Assembly: GCF_030253575.1 (NCBI RefSeq)
Contig: NC_080567.1
Span: 29,834,501 to 29,898,500 of the forward strand
Length of the DNA: 64,000 nt
Source: Rhododendron vialii
Taxonomy: Eukaryota; Streptophyta; Magnoliopsida; Ericales; Ericaceae
Reading direction: 5' to 3'
Part shown: positions 11,695 through 23,631 of the stretch, in pieces
How the letters are laid out: each line of letters opens with the position of its first letter
Numbering within the stretch: the first letter of the stretch is position 1
Position numbers and translations under genes: made by a program
The notes under the pieces: generated by a model
The model's database searches: none
Seen by the model: only the letters and a program-made list of their open reading frames with translations
What the model was told of the DNA's origin: nothing

Positions 11695-13815
11695 GTTTTT
11701 TTTTTTTTTTTGTCAAACCGAAAGGAGAATTTATTATCACAACATAGAAGATGAGCCATAGGCTTTAACATCATCAAGGGCTAGGGTCAAGAGCCATTGG
11801 GGAAAATCACCCCTCCAACTTATCAACCCATTATCCGATAGGGATTTCCTAGCCACAAAGTGTGCTACCCTATTACAACCATGTTTCACATGAGAAAAGA
11901 GACACGAGGAAAAATTCAAAGCAATCTGGAGACAATCTAAAATAATGGTATCACAGTCAACGAAGGATCGATAGCCGTTGAGAGCTTGAACAATCTGAAG
12001 TGCATCCCCCTCAACGATAATTCGAGAATAATCCCAACGTAAAGCAGTAGTAAGACCGAACCGGAATCCCAAAGCTTCAATTACACGAGGAGAGAGAGGA
12101 CCCTTAAATATTCCCATTGCTGCTCCCACCAATATTGCATCTCTATTCTGAGCCACAAAACCCACACCACCATTGCCATCCTGAGAATTTAGAGCACCAT
12201 CAACATTTATCTTTATGTAACCTTCGAGTGGAGACTGCCAGATTTGGGTACAAAGAGAAGACAAGGGAGGAGCCCTGTGTTCCAATAAATCACACGCCAC
12301 CTTGAATTCTTTCCACGCCAATAGAGCTTTTTCATAAACTACTAATGGTTCCTATTGCTGTCCTTCAAACAAATCCTGGTTTCTATTTTTCCAAATCGAC
12401 CAGCAAATCATGGACGCAAGAGCTTTCCCATCCCAACTGTCCACCTCCGAAATCTTCCCTTATGGTAAAGACATCCACCATTGCTGAAAACTCAAATGTT
12501 TCTAACTAGAAACAGCATTTAGGGGGCCAAATTTCCACACCTTCCTTGCCCTCTTGCAACGAAAAAAAACATGCTTGATCGTTTCAAGTTCTTTGCAACA
12601 GTGAAAACAAAATGGGTCCCCAATAACTTGTCTATGATGAAGGTTGGCAGCCACAGCTAGTGCATTATGAGAGCATTTCCAAATGAAATGACGTACCTTA
12701 CTTGGGATCTGAAGCTTCCAAATGGCCTTCCAATTCACTCGATCCAGTCCTCCCGAACTCGGTCCCCCCTTCACAGTGGTTTTCTTAGGAAATAGAAGGG
12801 ATTTTGCTACATGGTAAGCTGACCGGACCGTAAATTTGCCATCATCAATGTAATGCCATACCCCCTTGTCTGGAATTCCTTGTTGACTGACTCGGATAGC
12901 CAAAATATCTTGGGCATCTATAGGGCCGAAAAATTCTCTCACCAAGCTGTCATTCCATTCGTGTCGTTCCTCATCAATAAGATCAGATACTTTTTGTGGT
13001 AAAGGGGCTAAATGTGATCCCACAGGAGGTGTGCTTAGGACCTTGAAGGATAGGGCTCGGGGTAACCACGGTTCCGACCACAGATTTATAGCTTTGCCAT
13101 CGCCAACCACGCCGAAGAACTTCACGCCCTGCTAGAATACTGCGCCAAGTCCACGAAGCCGTTCCTGGACATTGAGCTTCCCAAAAAGAAGAACTAGGAA
13201 AATACTTACCCCGAAAAACCTTTTGGAAGAGAGATGGTGGGCCTGTGACCAAGCGCCACCCTTGCTTGGCAAGAAATGCTAGATTGAAAGCGTGTAGGTC
13301 ACGGAACCCCATTCCACCCATGGATTTGGTGTCACACAACGTATCCCAACTGACCCACTGAAGTTTTCTCTCCCCCTTCTTGCTGCCCCACCAAAATCTG
13401 CTCATGGATTTACACAGTTGCCGGCAAAGCCCTTTCGGTAGGAGGAAACACTGCATAACATAGTTGGGCATGGTCATTACCACTGATTTAAGAAGAACTT
13501 CCCTACCCGCATTATTAAGTCTTGCCTCCGACCAGCCCTTTAACTTTGTGCCCACGCAATCTGTAACATATGAGAATACAGCCCTCTTGGATTTTCCAAT
13601 GATTGACGGTAGCCCCAAATATTTGCTCCCTCCAGTCTCGAGTCTGATATTCATCACATTTGCAATCTCAATCTTGACAATGTGAGGCATGTTCGGGCTA
13701 AAGAAGAAAGAGGATTTGTCCCGATTAACCATCTGACTCGATGCTTGTTCATACTTGTTAAGGATCCCATTAATAGTCTAGCAGCTGTCTAGAGTGGCTT
13801 CCCCAAAAACAATCG
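11695..13815 (-). mobile_element. 5'-truncated L1-type LINE retrotransposon
   Basis: TGATGGCTACAAAG is duplicated at 11681-11694 and 13816-13829, a 14-bp target duplication. A poly-A tail (minus strand) lies at 11697-11713. Minus-strand open frames encode, in order: the end of the reverse transcriptase with GSKYLGLPS and FWWGSKKGERK (13732-12983), a zf-RVT domain with paired Cys/His (13125-12502), and an RNase H-like region starting with INVDGALNSQDG (12321-11737). Frames are broken between these parts and the 5' half (endonuclease, most of the RT) is missing, so it is inactive. It landed in sequence of the same kind as the Helitron repeats near 2310-2330. Confidence 0.9.
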
Positions 13816-13937
13816 TGATGGCTACAAAGTTAACATGAAGTGATCTAATGATTGTAGAGGTTATAATGAAACTTTGTGGGCCTAATGAAACTTTTTTTCT
13901 AGGCATAAAAAGAAACCACTTTATTTTATAATATAAA

Positions 13938-15325
13938 TTAGTGCTTGCTCGTGCCTACGACATTACGCACCCTAGTTAGAATTATCCGTGCCTATGGCAC
14001 TTGCTAACTAGTGGCTAAAACACTAAATCAATTTATTAGTGTGTAGTATGTGATTCTCTTCTTAGTGACACGAAAGAGAATTTTCCGTGCTTACAGCACT
14101 CCCCCAACTAAACTTTTAAGCTAGCTACAAAGAACTATCAATTTGCTTATGGAATCCCTTAAAATACCAAGTAAAAAAGTTAAAATAGCATTACTATGGA
14201 TCCCCCACAACATACATTAAACTCATTTGCAAAAATGAAAGAACATATTATAACCCAGAAATCAAATATCTCAATGTAACTTCAATCACTAATAGTTATC
14301 AAACGCCATAAACTAACCATATAAAGAGCAAAAAAAAAATTAGTTCGGACCGTGAGAAAAAAACAAGCTATCGAAAAAAACTTCAGAGAACTCAGGTTTT
14401 GGTTGAAATACCTTAGGGTAAGCGATCACCAGAGGCATAGTGCTTGCCCGTGCCTACGGCACTACCCACTCCGATTGGAATTGGTTCAATTTGCTAAAAA
14501 TTATGTACCCATGGAGTTACTATTCTGAAGTTCAATTTCTGCCAAGACTTGCATCAATTTTTACCCATGTAGGTATGGGCAACCCGATGATAACAGAAAA
14601 AAGAAGGGAGAAAAAGAAAAAGAATGGTCTGAAAACACATAGACCTGGGCGCAGATTACACTATTAAACTATCGTTCAAAATGGAAAGTCAAAAGGAGTC
14701 AAAATAATAAAACTCGATTATGTGTAACATTTAACAACACACCCACCTAGTCGCACCACAAAAATTCACCCAAATTTCTTGTACACTTGGAACAGACACA
14801 ATTCCACCTAGAACAGCAGCTAGATTGAAATTTAAACACTACTTGCACCCTGGAAAGAAACAGACACCAAAAACTCTCAAAAAAGATTTCAAAGGAATGT
14901 TTCACACTGCTTTCAAAAAATGGTATCTTTGTTAGACCCATTACCTTTGTTTTCACAAAGCTTTCTTGGCCTAGTTTTCATGCAGCTTTCTTCAACCAGT
15001 TTCGCCGGAATAAATCAAAAATTCCAAAGGAATATATATATATTTTTATTATTGAAAGGAATGTTTCTTGGCCTAACTTTTGACGGGATTTATAGACCTC
15101 GATGGGGATTCGAAAGATAACAAGAGCAAGAGAGGGGGGTGGGGGGACCCAAACGACAGGAACTGAAATTTTATTTATTTTTATTATGCCAACGACAGAA
15201 GCTGGGTAAAAAGAAGATATGACACTTTCTTAAGAGAGTTGGAGAGCACACATCAATCCTTGGATCAAACAAATCTAAGCCGTTGTAATAACTTGTCTCC
15301 ACATCCTTCTGTTTCATAATGGAGA
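13938..15325 (-). mobile_element. Helitron with several 3'-type hairpins
   Basis: The minus-strand start is TCTCCATTATGAAACAG (complement of 15309-15325). The end is a hairpin (gtcgtaggcacgagc) and CACTAA at 13938. The same 1.4-kb sequence occurs in the other orientation at 39239-46433, which confirms both ends. Inside are three further hairpins of the terminal type, near 14445-14465, 14088-14100 and 14000-14020, the first followed by CACTAT exactly as a true end would be. Directly after its 3' end another Helitron-like 5' start (TTTATATTATAAAATAAAG) follows, i.e. a head-to-tail pair. No ORF for Rep/helicase. Confidence 0.75.
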
Positions 15326-15394
15326 AGATTATATGTTTGTGGGCCCAAGGAAACTCCTCTTTTGTTTTTTTCCTAGGCAGAAAAAGAACCTGTT

Positions 15395-15470
15395 TGAAGT
15401 GTTGCTGCAGCAACAATTGCTACAAAACGTTTGAAGTGTTGCTGCAGCAACAATTGCTACAAAACGTTTG
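15395..15470. repeat. 37-bp tandem repeat with a 14-bp palindrome
   Basis: Two copies contain gttgctgcagcaac, which is a perfect palindrome, followed by caattgctac. The repeat is absent from block A. Confidence 0.8.
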
Positions 15471-15616
15471 AGGGTTTGAATCTTCGACTTACCCAAAAAA
15501 CAAAAAAAACCTTGGAGGGTTTCAAAATGAAAAATTGCTATTTTACACGAACTTTGTGTCTAAGAAACATATCAGTTCATCTTCTCCGTAATAGAACATA
15601 GACCTCCCTTTTCTCA

Positions 15617-16844
15617 TTCCAAATTCAAGCAAAATTTGTGTTTCAATTAATAAATTTAGCAGAAAATTGGTTTAACATCCAAAAGTAGGCACCTAATGAG
15701 AGTTTAGTCTAGGCTAAATTTTAATAATATCTGGGGTCCATTGATGTAAAACTGTTACAGTGGAAGGTCCTTGAATGGACAAAAATACCCCGTCCCTCCT
15801 TTCCCGCGCACGCTCAGCGCCCCGCCCTTCTCTCTCTTCTCTCACGCGCGAGCGGAGCATGGCAGCATGGGTACGACTCATGGTAGGCTGATTCTTTTGC
15901 AAATGGGATTAATCGGGCCCCACGTGTGAACATGTGGTCAGCTACTTTCTCCTAGGCCTTCTTTAAAGGCTGGTGTAAGATGAGTTTTCTCTTTCCCCTC
16001 TTTACCTTCGGCAGGCGGAATGAAAGTTACGAACGTTATGAAGAATTACATTCGACGATGATCTATTAATCGGAATGTTCAAAAATTCATCTACAAACAA
16101 GCCCACCATTTACCCAAAAAAAAAAAAAAAACAAGGCCAACCCAACGACACAATGACTATAACTCCTGAATTAATTCTTATGTTGGGTGAGAAGTAATCG
16201 AACGACACAAGAATTGGCCCGATACCTCCCATTTGAGAGTGAGTTACCCTTGAACTATACTTCAAGAAAGAATCCTCTTAATAGGGCGGTTAACTGGGCT
16301 ATGGCAGTTGGTTATGCCATTTTGTTTTATAATAAGGTATCGAAGTCTTCGTTACATTCAACTTCATATTTCAAAGAGAACGCCTAATACAGGTCTTGTC
16401 TTTGGTACTATTTCTTAAATGGAAGAGAAAAGATTGACTATAGACCTACCTTAGCCATTGGAGCATTAAGGCTCCGTTGTAAACTTTTGTCTAAAACTTT
16501 TTTTTGATACTTTTTTTATTTTTCATAACTTTTTGTTGAGTTTTTCATTGTAATTTTTGGGGTTAATTATTTGTCTCGACAAGAGGAATAAAAAAACTAT
16601 ACTCCAATAATATGGGCCGATGTTGAAAAAAAAAATCATCATAATAAGACGACACTTTAGACAAAAAAAAAAAATATTTTTTCTGTCTTCAGTGAATTTT
16701 TTTTTTTACTTCTAGTAATAATTTTGTACTTTTTAAACTCTGGTCATTATAGATTGGTAAGTAGTCATTATCCTGGGTGATCACTCCAATGGACAAGCCA
16801 AATTTATTAATTGAAACACAAATTTTGCTTGAATTTGGAACAAG
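15617..16844. repeat. Inverted repeat pair bracketing an inverted segment
   Basis: About 41 bp at 15617-15657 (containing attcaagcaaaatttgtg) recur in reverse complement at 16801-16844. The sequence between them is inverted relative to block A. The arrangement fits an inversion mediated by, or creating, the repeat pair. Confidence 0.75.
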
Positions 16845-17142
16845 GACAAGCTCTGCTTAGTGGCATGCGGGCATGATGCTCAATCAGATATTCAGACCAT
16901 ACGATAATACCATTGCCACAGTAGTCTCTCCAAATTACTAGACAAAACCACAAAAGGGTCTCACAAAACCACAAAAAAGGAAAGGAAAGAATACCAATAG
17001 GTCTTACATCAGCTGCGGATATAGAATATCAATGCTAATAAAGCAAGTTTGCATTGTTGAACTAGAACATAGGCTTATAGGCAAACACCAGAGCTTCTTC
17101 CTCTCTGCTGGCATAGAGACAATCAGACAACGCTATTTTACC

Positions 17143-19435
17143 TCAGGTTTCTTGCTTCGCCCCCTTGCGCACAAAAGCATCAGTCAACGCAGATCTTGAC
17201 ACCAACGAAGCCACCAAGAGACGCAAAGTCTGCAATATGTATGTATCAGCAGAGAGTGAAATTGAAACTACTACAGTCAGCAAACTACTACACCAAGCCA
17301 CAGTTACAGGGTCAAACTTCAAGCACAACTTTAGGAGTTAAAGCGCTGTGGTGCAAGGCAATGAATTCTGTTTAGTGTGCCAGGTTTTAGCAAATTTCTA
17401 AGAATGTTGATAGAAAAAAACCTGTTGCACGAAATCATCAAAATGTATGAACAGCGTCGGATTCTTGAGACATGAGTAGGGGTACAACATACGTGTAACA
17501 TTTTACTACGACATTCACCTTGAAAGCCTATTGAGTACTAAAAACGTTGTGAAATTTCTGACTGGTCGAAAGCATATTGCTGCAGAACTATGTATGCAAT
17601 GATGTGAATCTCATGTCATGCATGAAATAGTCCATGGTACCTCATAAACAATATCAAACTTAAAAAATAAAGAAATCCAATAAGGAACGTGAATATTTCA
17701 GTGTCCCTTTGTCCTCAATGAGAATGAGATTAATCCCACACTTGCACATACACTAAGGGCTGTACCCTACACCCTTATCTGAGTCCATGTAACATCTGTT
17801 ATAATTTGGCAGCAGTTAACTTATGGCTTACCTCCTCCTTACCCATATTCACCTCCAATTCCTGAATGTCGCTGAGAGGTACCTTTAATCTGTTGATAAG
17901 AAATATGCCTGAGATTGGAGATAAAGGTGCTATTGATAAACTATCCGTCACCATGAACATAGACGGTCCTTTCACTAGTCCGCCACCAATTTTAACTTCC
18001 TGCAGAGGGGACTCTAAAATTTTACGACGGCATTCGTTCTTGACCAGGGAAGAAAGAGTCTCACGTGACAGGTTTACAGCTTTTTCAATACCAATTAGTT
18101 TGTTGCCATAAGAGGTACCAGGGGCTAGTTTTGGATTGAGTAGAATTGCCTTCATCTCCTCTGATTTGAAGAACTTGTTGACATCAAAATCTTGGACACT
18201 CTTGTATAAATTGCCCATGCATCCCTTGAAGGACAAATATGGAAATTCTTTAAAGATGTAACCGATTGGGAATGAGAGGAAACTGCATAGGAGATCAACA
18301 AAATTCTCTTCAACTTCTGCGTACAGCGCCCTATTGTTCGATCTGTTTATGATAAGCTTCAAGTTTATCTTTTCATCCTCGTTTCGGGTGTCTGCATCTC
18401 TTTGAGATAGATTTGTCATCCTCGGTCCATATTGTCCATGATTAACCATGGGCATTGGCTTACTGAAGGGAGGTTCCAATATGGAGTCAGAAAAAGGTGT
18501 CCTTGACGCTAATGAACACTTGAGCAATTTCAGAACCTGAGAGAGAAAGCGAGAATGCTTAGAAAAATACAACGTAAGTACATAACTTTGTATCTAAGAA
18601 GTATGAGTATGGATAAAAACAAGTAGTTCCAAAAAAATGAGGGCACAGAGTTCCAGACAAGGCTGGGGTCGTGGCAAAAGCATACACACACACACAAACA
18701 CACATGTATGTATGTAAATATGTGGATTTGATAGGTATTGAGCTGTTAATTGTATGCACATTGTATTTGGAAACACAGTACATCATAGCTTTCCACATAT
18801 GGAATGTAGAACAAAAAATGATTTCGTTAATTACCTCATCCTTTCCTACGTTCAGCATTCTCTCTTCGATTTTGCTCCCATCTAATGCTCCAAAATTGCT
18901 AAGCAGAGACAAGCCAGCCGTGGTAGACATAGGCAACACTTGAAAGTCATCGGTTACCATGAAGCGCACAGTTGGGTTTATAAATCCACTTCCACCTTGA
19001 GGAACTGGGTCTAACAGATTTACCTCGTATGTTAAGGATTCTCCACACTGGCAATGAGTTAGGTAGTAGCTCACAATATTACAATACGAACCGCGGCACA
19101 TATAATACTTGCTTTCGTCACATTCAACCAAATCTACCTTTAGGTTCCTACAGTAGACATCAGTTGCACATCGCGGACGAAGAAGTATCCCTTTGTGCTC
19201 ACTTGATAAAAGGACCTCATTAAACTCTTCCAAACTTTCATATAAGTTGTAAACAGCCAATCTCCCCCTTCAAAAAGTGCTCACGGGTGAGTCTGATAAT
19301 TGTTCCAAGAGGTATTGTAAGGAAGCTGAATAGAACATCCACAAAATCCTTGTTTGCCTCCACAAAAACAACTCGATTTTTCTCTTTCTCCACAAGGATC
19401 TTCAAACTCATTGTTTGAGAAGCTTTGCTCGCCAT
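17143..19435 (-). pseudogene. DUF674 family gene B, one frameshift
   Basis: Three exons on the minus strand: 19435-18835, 18536-17832 and 17229-17143. Start MASKASQTMSLKILVEK; donors gaggtaatt and gaggtaagc; acceptors ctcag and gcag; last exon ends FVRKGAKQET-stop. The exon phases agree, and without the defect the product would be about 464 residues, a normal DUF674 length. Two DUF674-like repeats are visible, the first with a cysteine ribbon (CRGSYC ... CQCG). The only defect found is a 2-bp loss near 19250 (tgtttacaac against tgtttaaacaac in copy A), which ends the frame after GCLQLI. The biochemical role of the family is unknown. The gene may be a recent pseudogene or a sequencing error could mimic it. 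Confidence 0.85.
18686..18721. repeat. AC/AT microsatellite in the DUF674 B intron
   Basis: An (ac)n run followed by (atgt)n. The corresponding position in copy A (5188-5222) has a different GT/AT-rich run, so this is a length-variable site. Confidence 0.7.
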
Positions 19436-20755
19436 GATTTTGAATAGAAACTTGAGTGACTAAATTCAAGATAACAGTAATTCGCTTGACGAGTATTGTT
19501 GGCTTATGTTGGAACTTGAATCCCTTGCATCAACCACTACATATGGAAAAGATTAATAGGAAGACGCATAAAAAAGTGTTCGTGAAAAACAACAATATTG
19601 AGTTGCAACACCGAAAGAAATCTATGGCACATTGGCACCAATATTGCATTCGAGGAAATTCTTAAAATGTAGATTTTTTGCAATTAAGCAATGGAAACCG
19701 CGTTTACAAATGTCAAACATTGAACTTTTTTGGTGTAATGCCGGTGTAATTGTACAATGTTACTATTAAGTTCTCGGCAGAGGACGGTTATGGTTGCAAT
19801 ACGAAAGTATAGGGAATCACCAGTGTTCGGTTGGGCCTCCATGTTCTGCGTGCAGACTGCCGTATCATTTAGAGGCCATAATCAAAACAGGAGTAAATTC
19901 CTTCATAGCATGTTTCATAGGATTGTCACTAACCAATACAGTTCCAATCTTGTAAAGTTTTTTTTTTTTTTTTTGTGGATATTCAAATAGGACCGGGGAA
20001 GTCCCCTTTTGCATCACAAGTATCAAATGAGGAATAGCCCTCGAATGAGAGGATCCTTACTCATGGAGAAACATCGTTTAAAAGGAGGTAAAATTAGGAC
20101 TGAAAAAATTACTCCAAAACAGAAGAATTTACCAAGTCCTAGTGTAAGTATGTTACCCGTCACCACCGCCAGAGAGTATTGCCCTCACACCACACCACAC
20201 CAATATCACTGCATCTATGTTGGGACCGAGCCTGAGAACCCAACACATGTGGGTGGTGTTGGAAGTAAGGCTCCATTCTCATCAACTTGTTTGTCTAAAA
20301 CTTTTTGCAACTTTTTGTTGAGCTTTTCGTCGTAATTTTTGAGATTAATCATCCGTCTCGACAAGAGGAATCAAAAAATTATAAAAATGTGGACGGATGT
20401 TGAAAAAAGTAATATAATACGATACTTTAGACAAAAAAAAGTTCGTATTCTTTTCGTCTTTAGTAAACTTTTTTATGCTTTTGGTCAAATTTTTTTACTT
20501 TTTTAGACTCATCTCGTCGAGACAGACATTGAATCCAAAAGACATAATGCAAATAATCCAAAAGACATAATGCAAATCTAACTGAAGTTCAGAAAATATG
20601 GACTAAACACACAAAACAAAGATGACAGTTAAAGGAGAATTAGTTCCGACGAGTTGAACTTGGGCTTGTCGACAAGCCCAAGTTTCCGACCCGAACCAGC
20701 CCCTCATTGTTACCCTCATACAGTTCAAAGGCACAAGTCGTATACAAAATGTCCA

Positions 20756-21075
20756 GAAAAGCTACGTGCACAGCAGCTGTGCACAGACCCCGTTTTCTCC
20801 CGCTTCGGGTCGCGCAAAGATGATCGGAGCCGCTCATTTTGTTCAAAATATGTCATTTAAGGTCTCTGTAAAAAATGAGGCCTAAATTCTGAAGTGATTT
20901 TGGGTGTTTTGTTAACGCCTCTAACGACATCAAACGAAGCTCATTTTTTACAAGGACCTTAAACGACATATTTTGAACAAAATGAGCGGCTCCGATCATC
21001 TTTGCGCGACCCGAGGCGGGAGAAAACGGGGTCTGTGCACAGCTGCTGTGTAGCAGCTGCTGTGCACGTAGCACT
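20756..21075. mobile_element. Foldback MITE with 10-bp target duplication
   Basis: AAAATGTCCA flanks both ends (20746-20755, 21076-21085), and block A near 9700 has the uninterrupted site. The arms, about 130 bp each, are near-perfect inverted repeats that begin GCTACGTGCACAGCAGCTG and run to the centre near 20880-20940. The 10-bp duplication suggests a Mutator-like origin. No ORF. Confidence 0.85.
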
Positions 21076-21491
21076 AAAATGTCCATTAGCACAAAGAAGA
21101 ATTCTACAAGCATCCACAATTACACAAACACTTTACACACATACATTCTGATGGAGCGCCCACTCCCTCTAATGTGAGTGTTTGTAAAAGTGCGTTAATG
21201 TGATTTTTTTGTAAAAGTGCGTTTGGTTTGGTTGAAGGACAAATTTGGTGATGAGAAAGTGAAATGACAAGAAGTAACCGAAGTAACGATGATGGAGGGA
21301 AGATGAAGAAGAGCGAGGAGGCACAAACAAAGCAGAATGAGTATAGTAGGGCTTAAAGATGATCCAAGTTAAGTAGTGTGTGGTACCTGCGAGTCACTGC
21401 GGGAGATCCAGCAAACGAGACCTGTATTGCTGCTTTGTCGAACGATTTCGTAATTGGGAAAGACAGTGGCGATTGCTTAAAGGACAATTAT

Positions 21492-21857
21492 TCCCATCCC
21501 ACTCAACTTTTTCTAACGACTTTTAATTTTGTTCTTATTTGATTTTTTTTTTTTTTTTGGGTTTGTTAAATTTGCATGAATTTTTTTTAGATTAATAAAA
21601 TGAGACGAATTAATTTTTTTTTTACTTTTACCCAAATAATTTAAAAATTAACCATGCTTAAATGAAAAAATTTGACTTTTTTTTCCTTCTTTAAAGTGAT
21701 TATTTTTTAAAATATATAAGTAAAAGTAAATTTTTTTCAGACGAATTAACAATTTACAAAAAAAAAAATTGATGAAAAATAACAAACGTAAAAAAAAATT
21801 AAAATAAGAACAAAATTAAAAATTTTAGAAAAAAGTCCAGTGGTAATGTGGAATGGG
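21492..21857. mobile_element. AT-rich foldback element
   Basis: The sequence ttttaattttgttcttattt near 21514 recurs inverted at about 21801-21820, and the outer ends (cccatcccactc / gtggaatgggg) are also roughly inverted. It starts exactly where homology between blocks A and B stops. No target duplication was recognised. Confidence 0.55.
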
Positions 21858-21997
21858 GCTAGACTATAGGGAGCCCAAATTTTGGCCTCTCAAAATTCCG
21901 ACGCTGATTTTCTATTACTATTTTCTCTCCTCTTTCTTTTCAAACCAAACTCAAGATTTTCTTAATTTTTTCTTCCTTTCTCTTCTTTTCAGCAAGT

Positions 21998-22005
21998 TAT
22001 AAATA
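21998..22005 (+). promoter_or_regulatory. TATA box, probably of the oligoribonuclease gene
   Basis: TATAAATA is followed about 30 bp downstream by a GA-rich leader (22034-22056) and a C-rich stretch without an ATG. This looks like a 5' UTR exon. It lies 1.75 kb before the coding start, so a 5' UTR intron is inferred. Confidence 0.5.
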
Positions 22006-23106
22006 CCCAAAAACTGACGTGCACCTAAACACGAAGAGAGAGAGAAGAGGAGGAGGTAAACGAACTGACGCGCGACCCCCGGGCGACCACCAGCCTCACC
22101 TTCCGCCTCTGGCGACCACCACCAACACCGGGTCCACATCCAGTGACCAACCCTTCGCGAAAATCTACGCACCACCAAGGACTAATCCACCGCCAAGGTC
22201 TCTCTCTCTCCTCTCGTTTATATGTCTGGTTGAAATACTGTTGAAGTGAGCCAATTTGTTTGCGCGATTGAGATTAACAGTTAATTTAAGATAAAAAAAA
22301 AATATTTGAGGGACATGGTTTTGTTCGTTTGAATACTGGGAAACATAGATGGAAGGTCTGGAACCCCATAAATGCCGTATGTGGTCAATAGTAAAAAAAC
22401 CCAGATGGGTAAACGAAACCCTAATTCTGAGGCTTAGCGTAAAAACCTTTCTTGATAGGCTATGAGAAAGCACTGGGAAGTGGTGGGTTGGGGTTTAGCA
22501 AGAATAATTAGAAGATGTTGTGGGTCTATTTAGATGCGGAAGACTGTAAAAGGAAAAAATAAAAAAAAAGGGAAAAGAAGAACCCAGTTGTTGAGTCCAA
22601 AAGTCTGTGTTGGTTTCCATATTTCCAAAATGACTTTGCCAATTCTTCAGCAACAGCTGAAGATTTCGATGACAACGAGTCGAGTGGTTTGGAGGTCCGA
22701 TAGGGTTTGTGAGGAGGTGGGGGAGGAGAGAGAGTAGTAGGTTGGGAGTGATGAGATGATTTGGTTCTCTTCTGTTTTTTGTCTAGAAGATAAATTACAT
22801 GCTATTTGTGCCATGAATTCCCATGGGGAATTGAGTGAGCAATTGGTACCAAGCAATTGGTATCAGGAGTTCAGGACATGTCACAAATTTTTGCAGAAGA
22901 TGTAGCTAAGTAGTCTTGCTGGTCGGAGTGTTTGGGCAAACAAAACTTAGTAGTCTTCTACCAATTCTAGCAATACCTTTGTGGAACAGTAATTTTCAAG
23001 TTTTCAAACTCATTGCGAGTGTGCACAACCACTTTGTGCGTTCAGTTGATCAGTATCTGACAACATTGATTTGTTTTACACAAACAAGTTATGCTCTTTA
23101 ACTTTC

Positions 23107-23485
23107 CTTGTTTATATCAGAGTTTGTCCCACATTGGTTAATTGTCTCCTCGGACCAGAATTAATATATGAACTTGGACTGTCTCTCCAGTCCTTGCCAA
23201 TTGTGTTGAATTAGATACTTAAAAATGGTATCAGAGCTTTTCGGATGCCTTCGGACAAGATTCTCTTGATTGATCCCCCATTTATGTATGCCTTAAGTGT
23301 ACCTTGCTTCTTTGTGATCCCTGCATTTTGGATCCTTTGGTTACCTCTCCACTTGGGAGTTGGGGTCATACGTGCCGGGAGTGTTAGTGCTTGTTTCACA
23401 ATGGTTACTTATCACCTCAAAACTAGTATAAGAGCTTGTGCGGCTTGCCTACTCATTGCTAATTGGTATTGAGTTGAATACTTCA
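23107..23485 (+). mobile_element. TRIM-type retroelement in the 5' UTR intron
   Basis: An LTR-like unit ends at 23225 and is followed at 23226-23237 by tggtatcagagc, the classical primer-binding site for initiator tRNA-Met. A second related unit begins with TGTTAGTGC at 23382 (both contain cacaatggtta or cacattggtta, and end ttgaatta/ttgaatac). The internal region is about 150 bp without coding capacity. This fits a short terminal-repeat retroelement in miniature; the copies are diverged, so it is old. Confidence 0.65.
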
Positions 23486-23611
23486 GTAATTTTTCAATTT
23501 GATGTGGAATATTAACGTGTATTGGTAACCTGAGTCGAAAGTCTGCAGAAATTTTTATGTCTTCATTTCATTTGACCATTATGATTTATGGAAGTTTTAA
23601 GCATGCAGATT

Positions 23612-23631
23612 GTGTGTGTGTGTGTGTGTGT
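23612..23631. repeat. GT microsatellite
   Basis: A (tg)n run of about 10 units just before the coding start of the oligoribonuclease gene. Confidence 0.85.

Larger units (their letters stand above)
15326..21491. repeat. Segmental duplication, block B (partner 2418-10031)
   Basis: This is the second copy of the DUF674-bearing block. It begins just outside the 5' end of a Helitron (15325), just as block A begins just outside a Helitron (2417). It lacks the solo LTR and the 286-bp MITE of block A but carries its own foldback MITE (20756-21075) and about 300 bp of extra sequence near 15660-15955. Confidence 0.85.
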
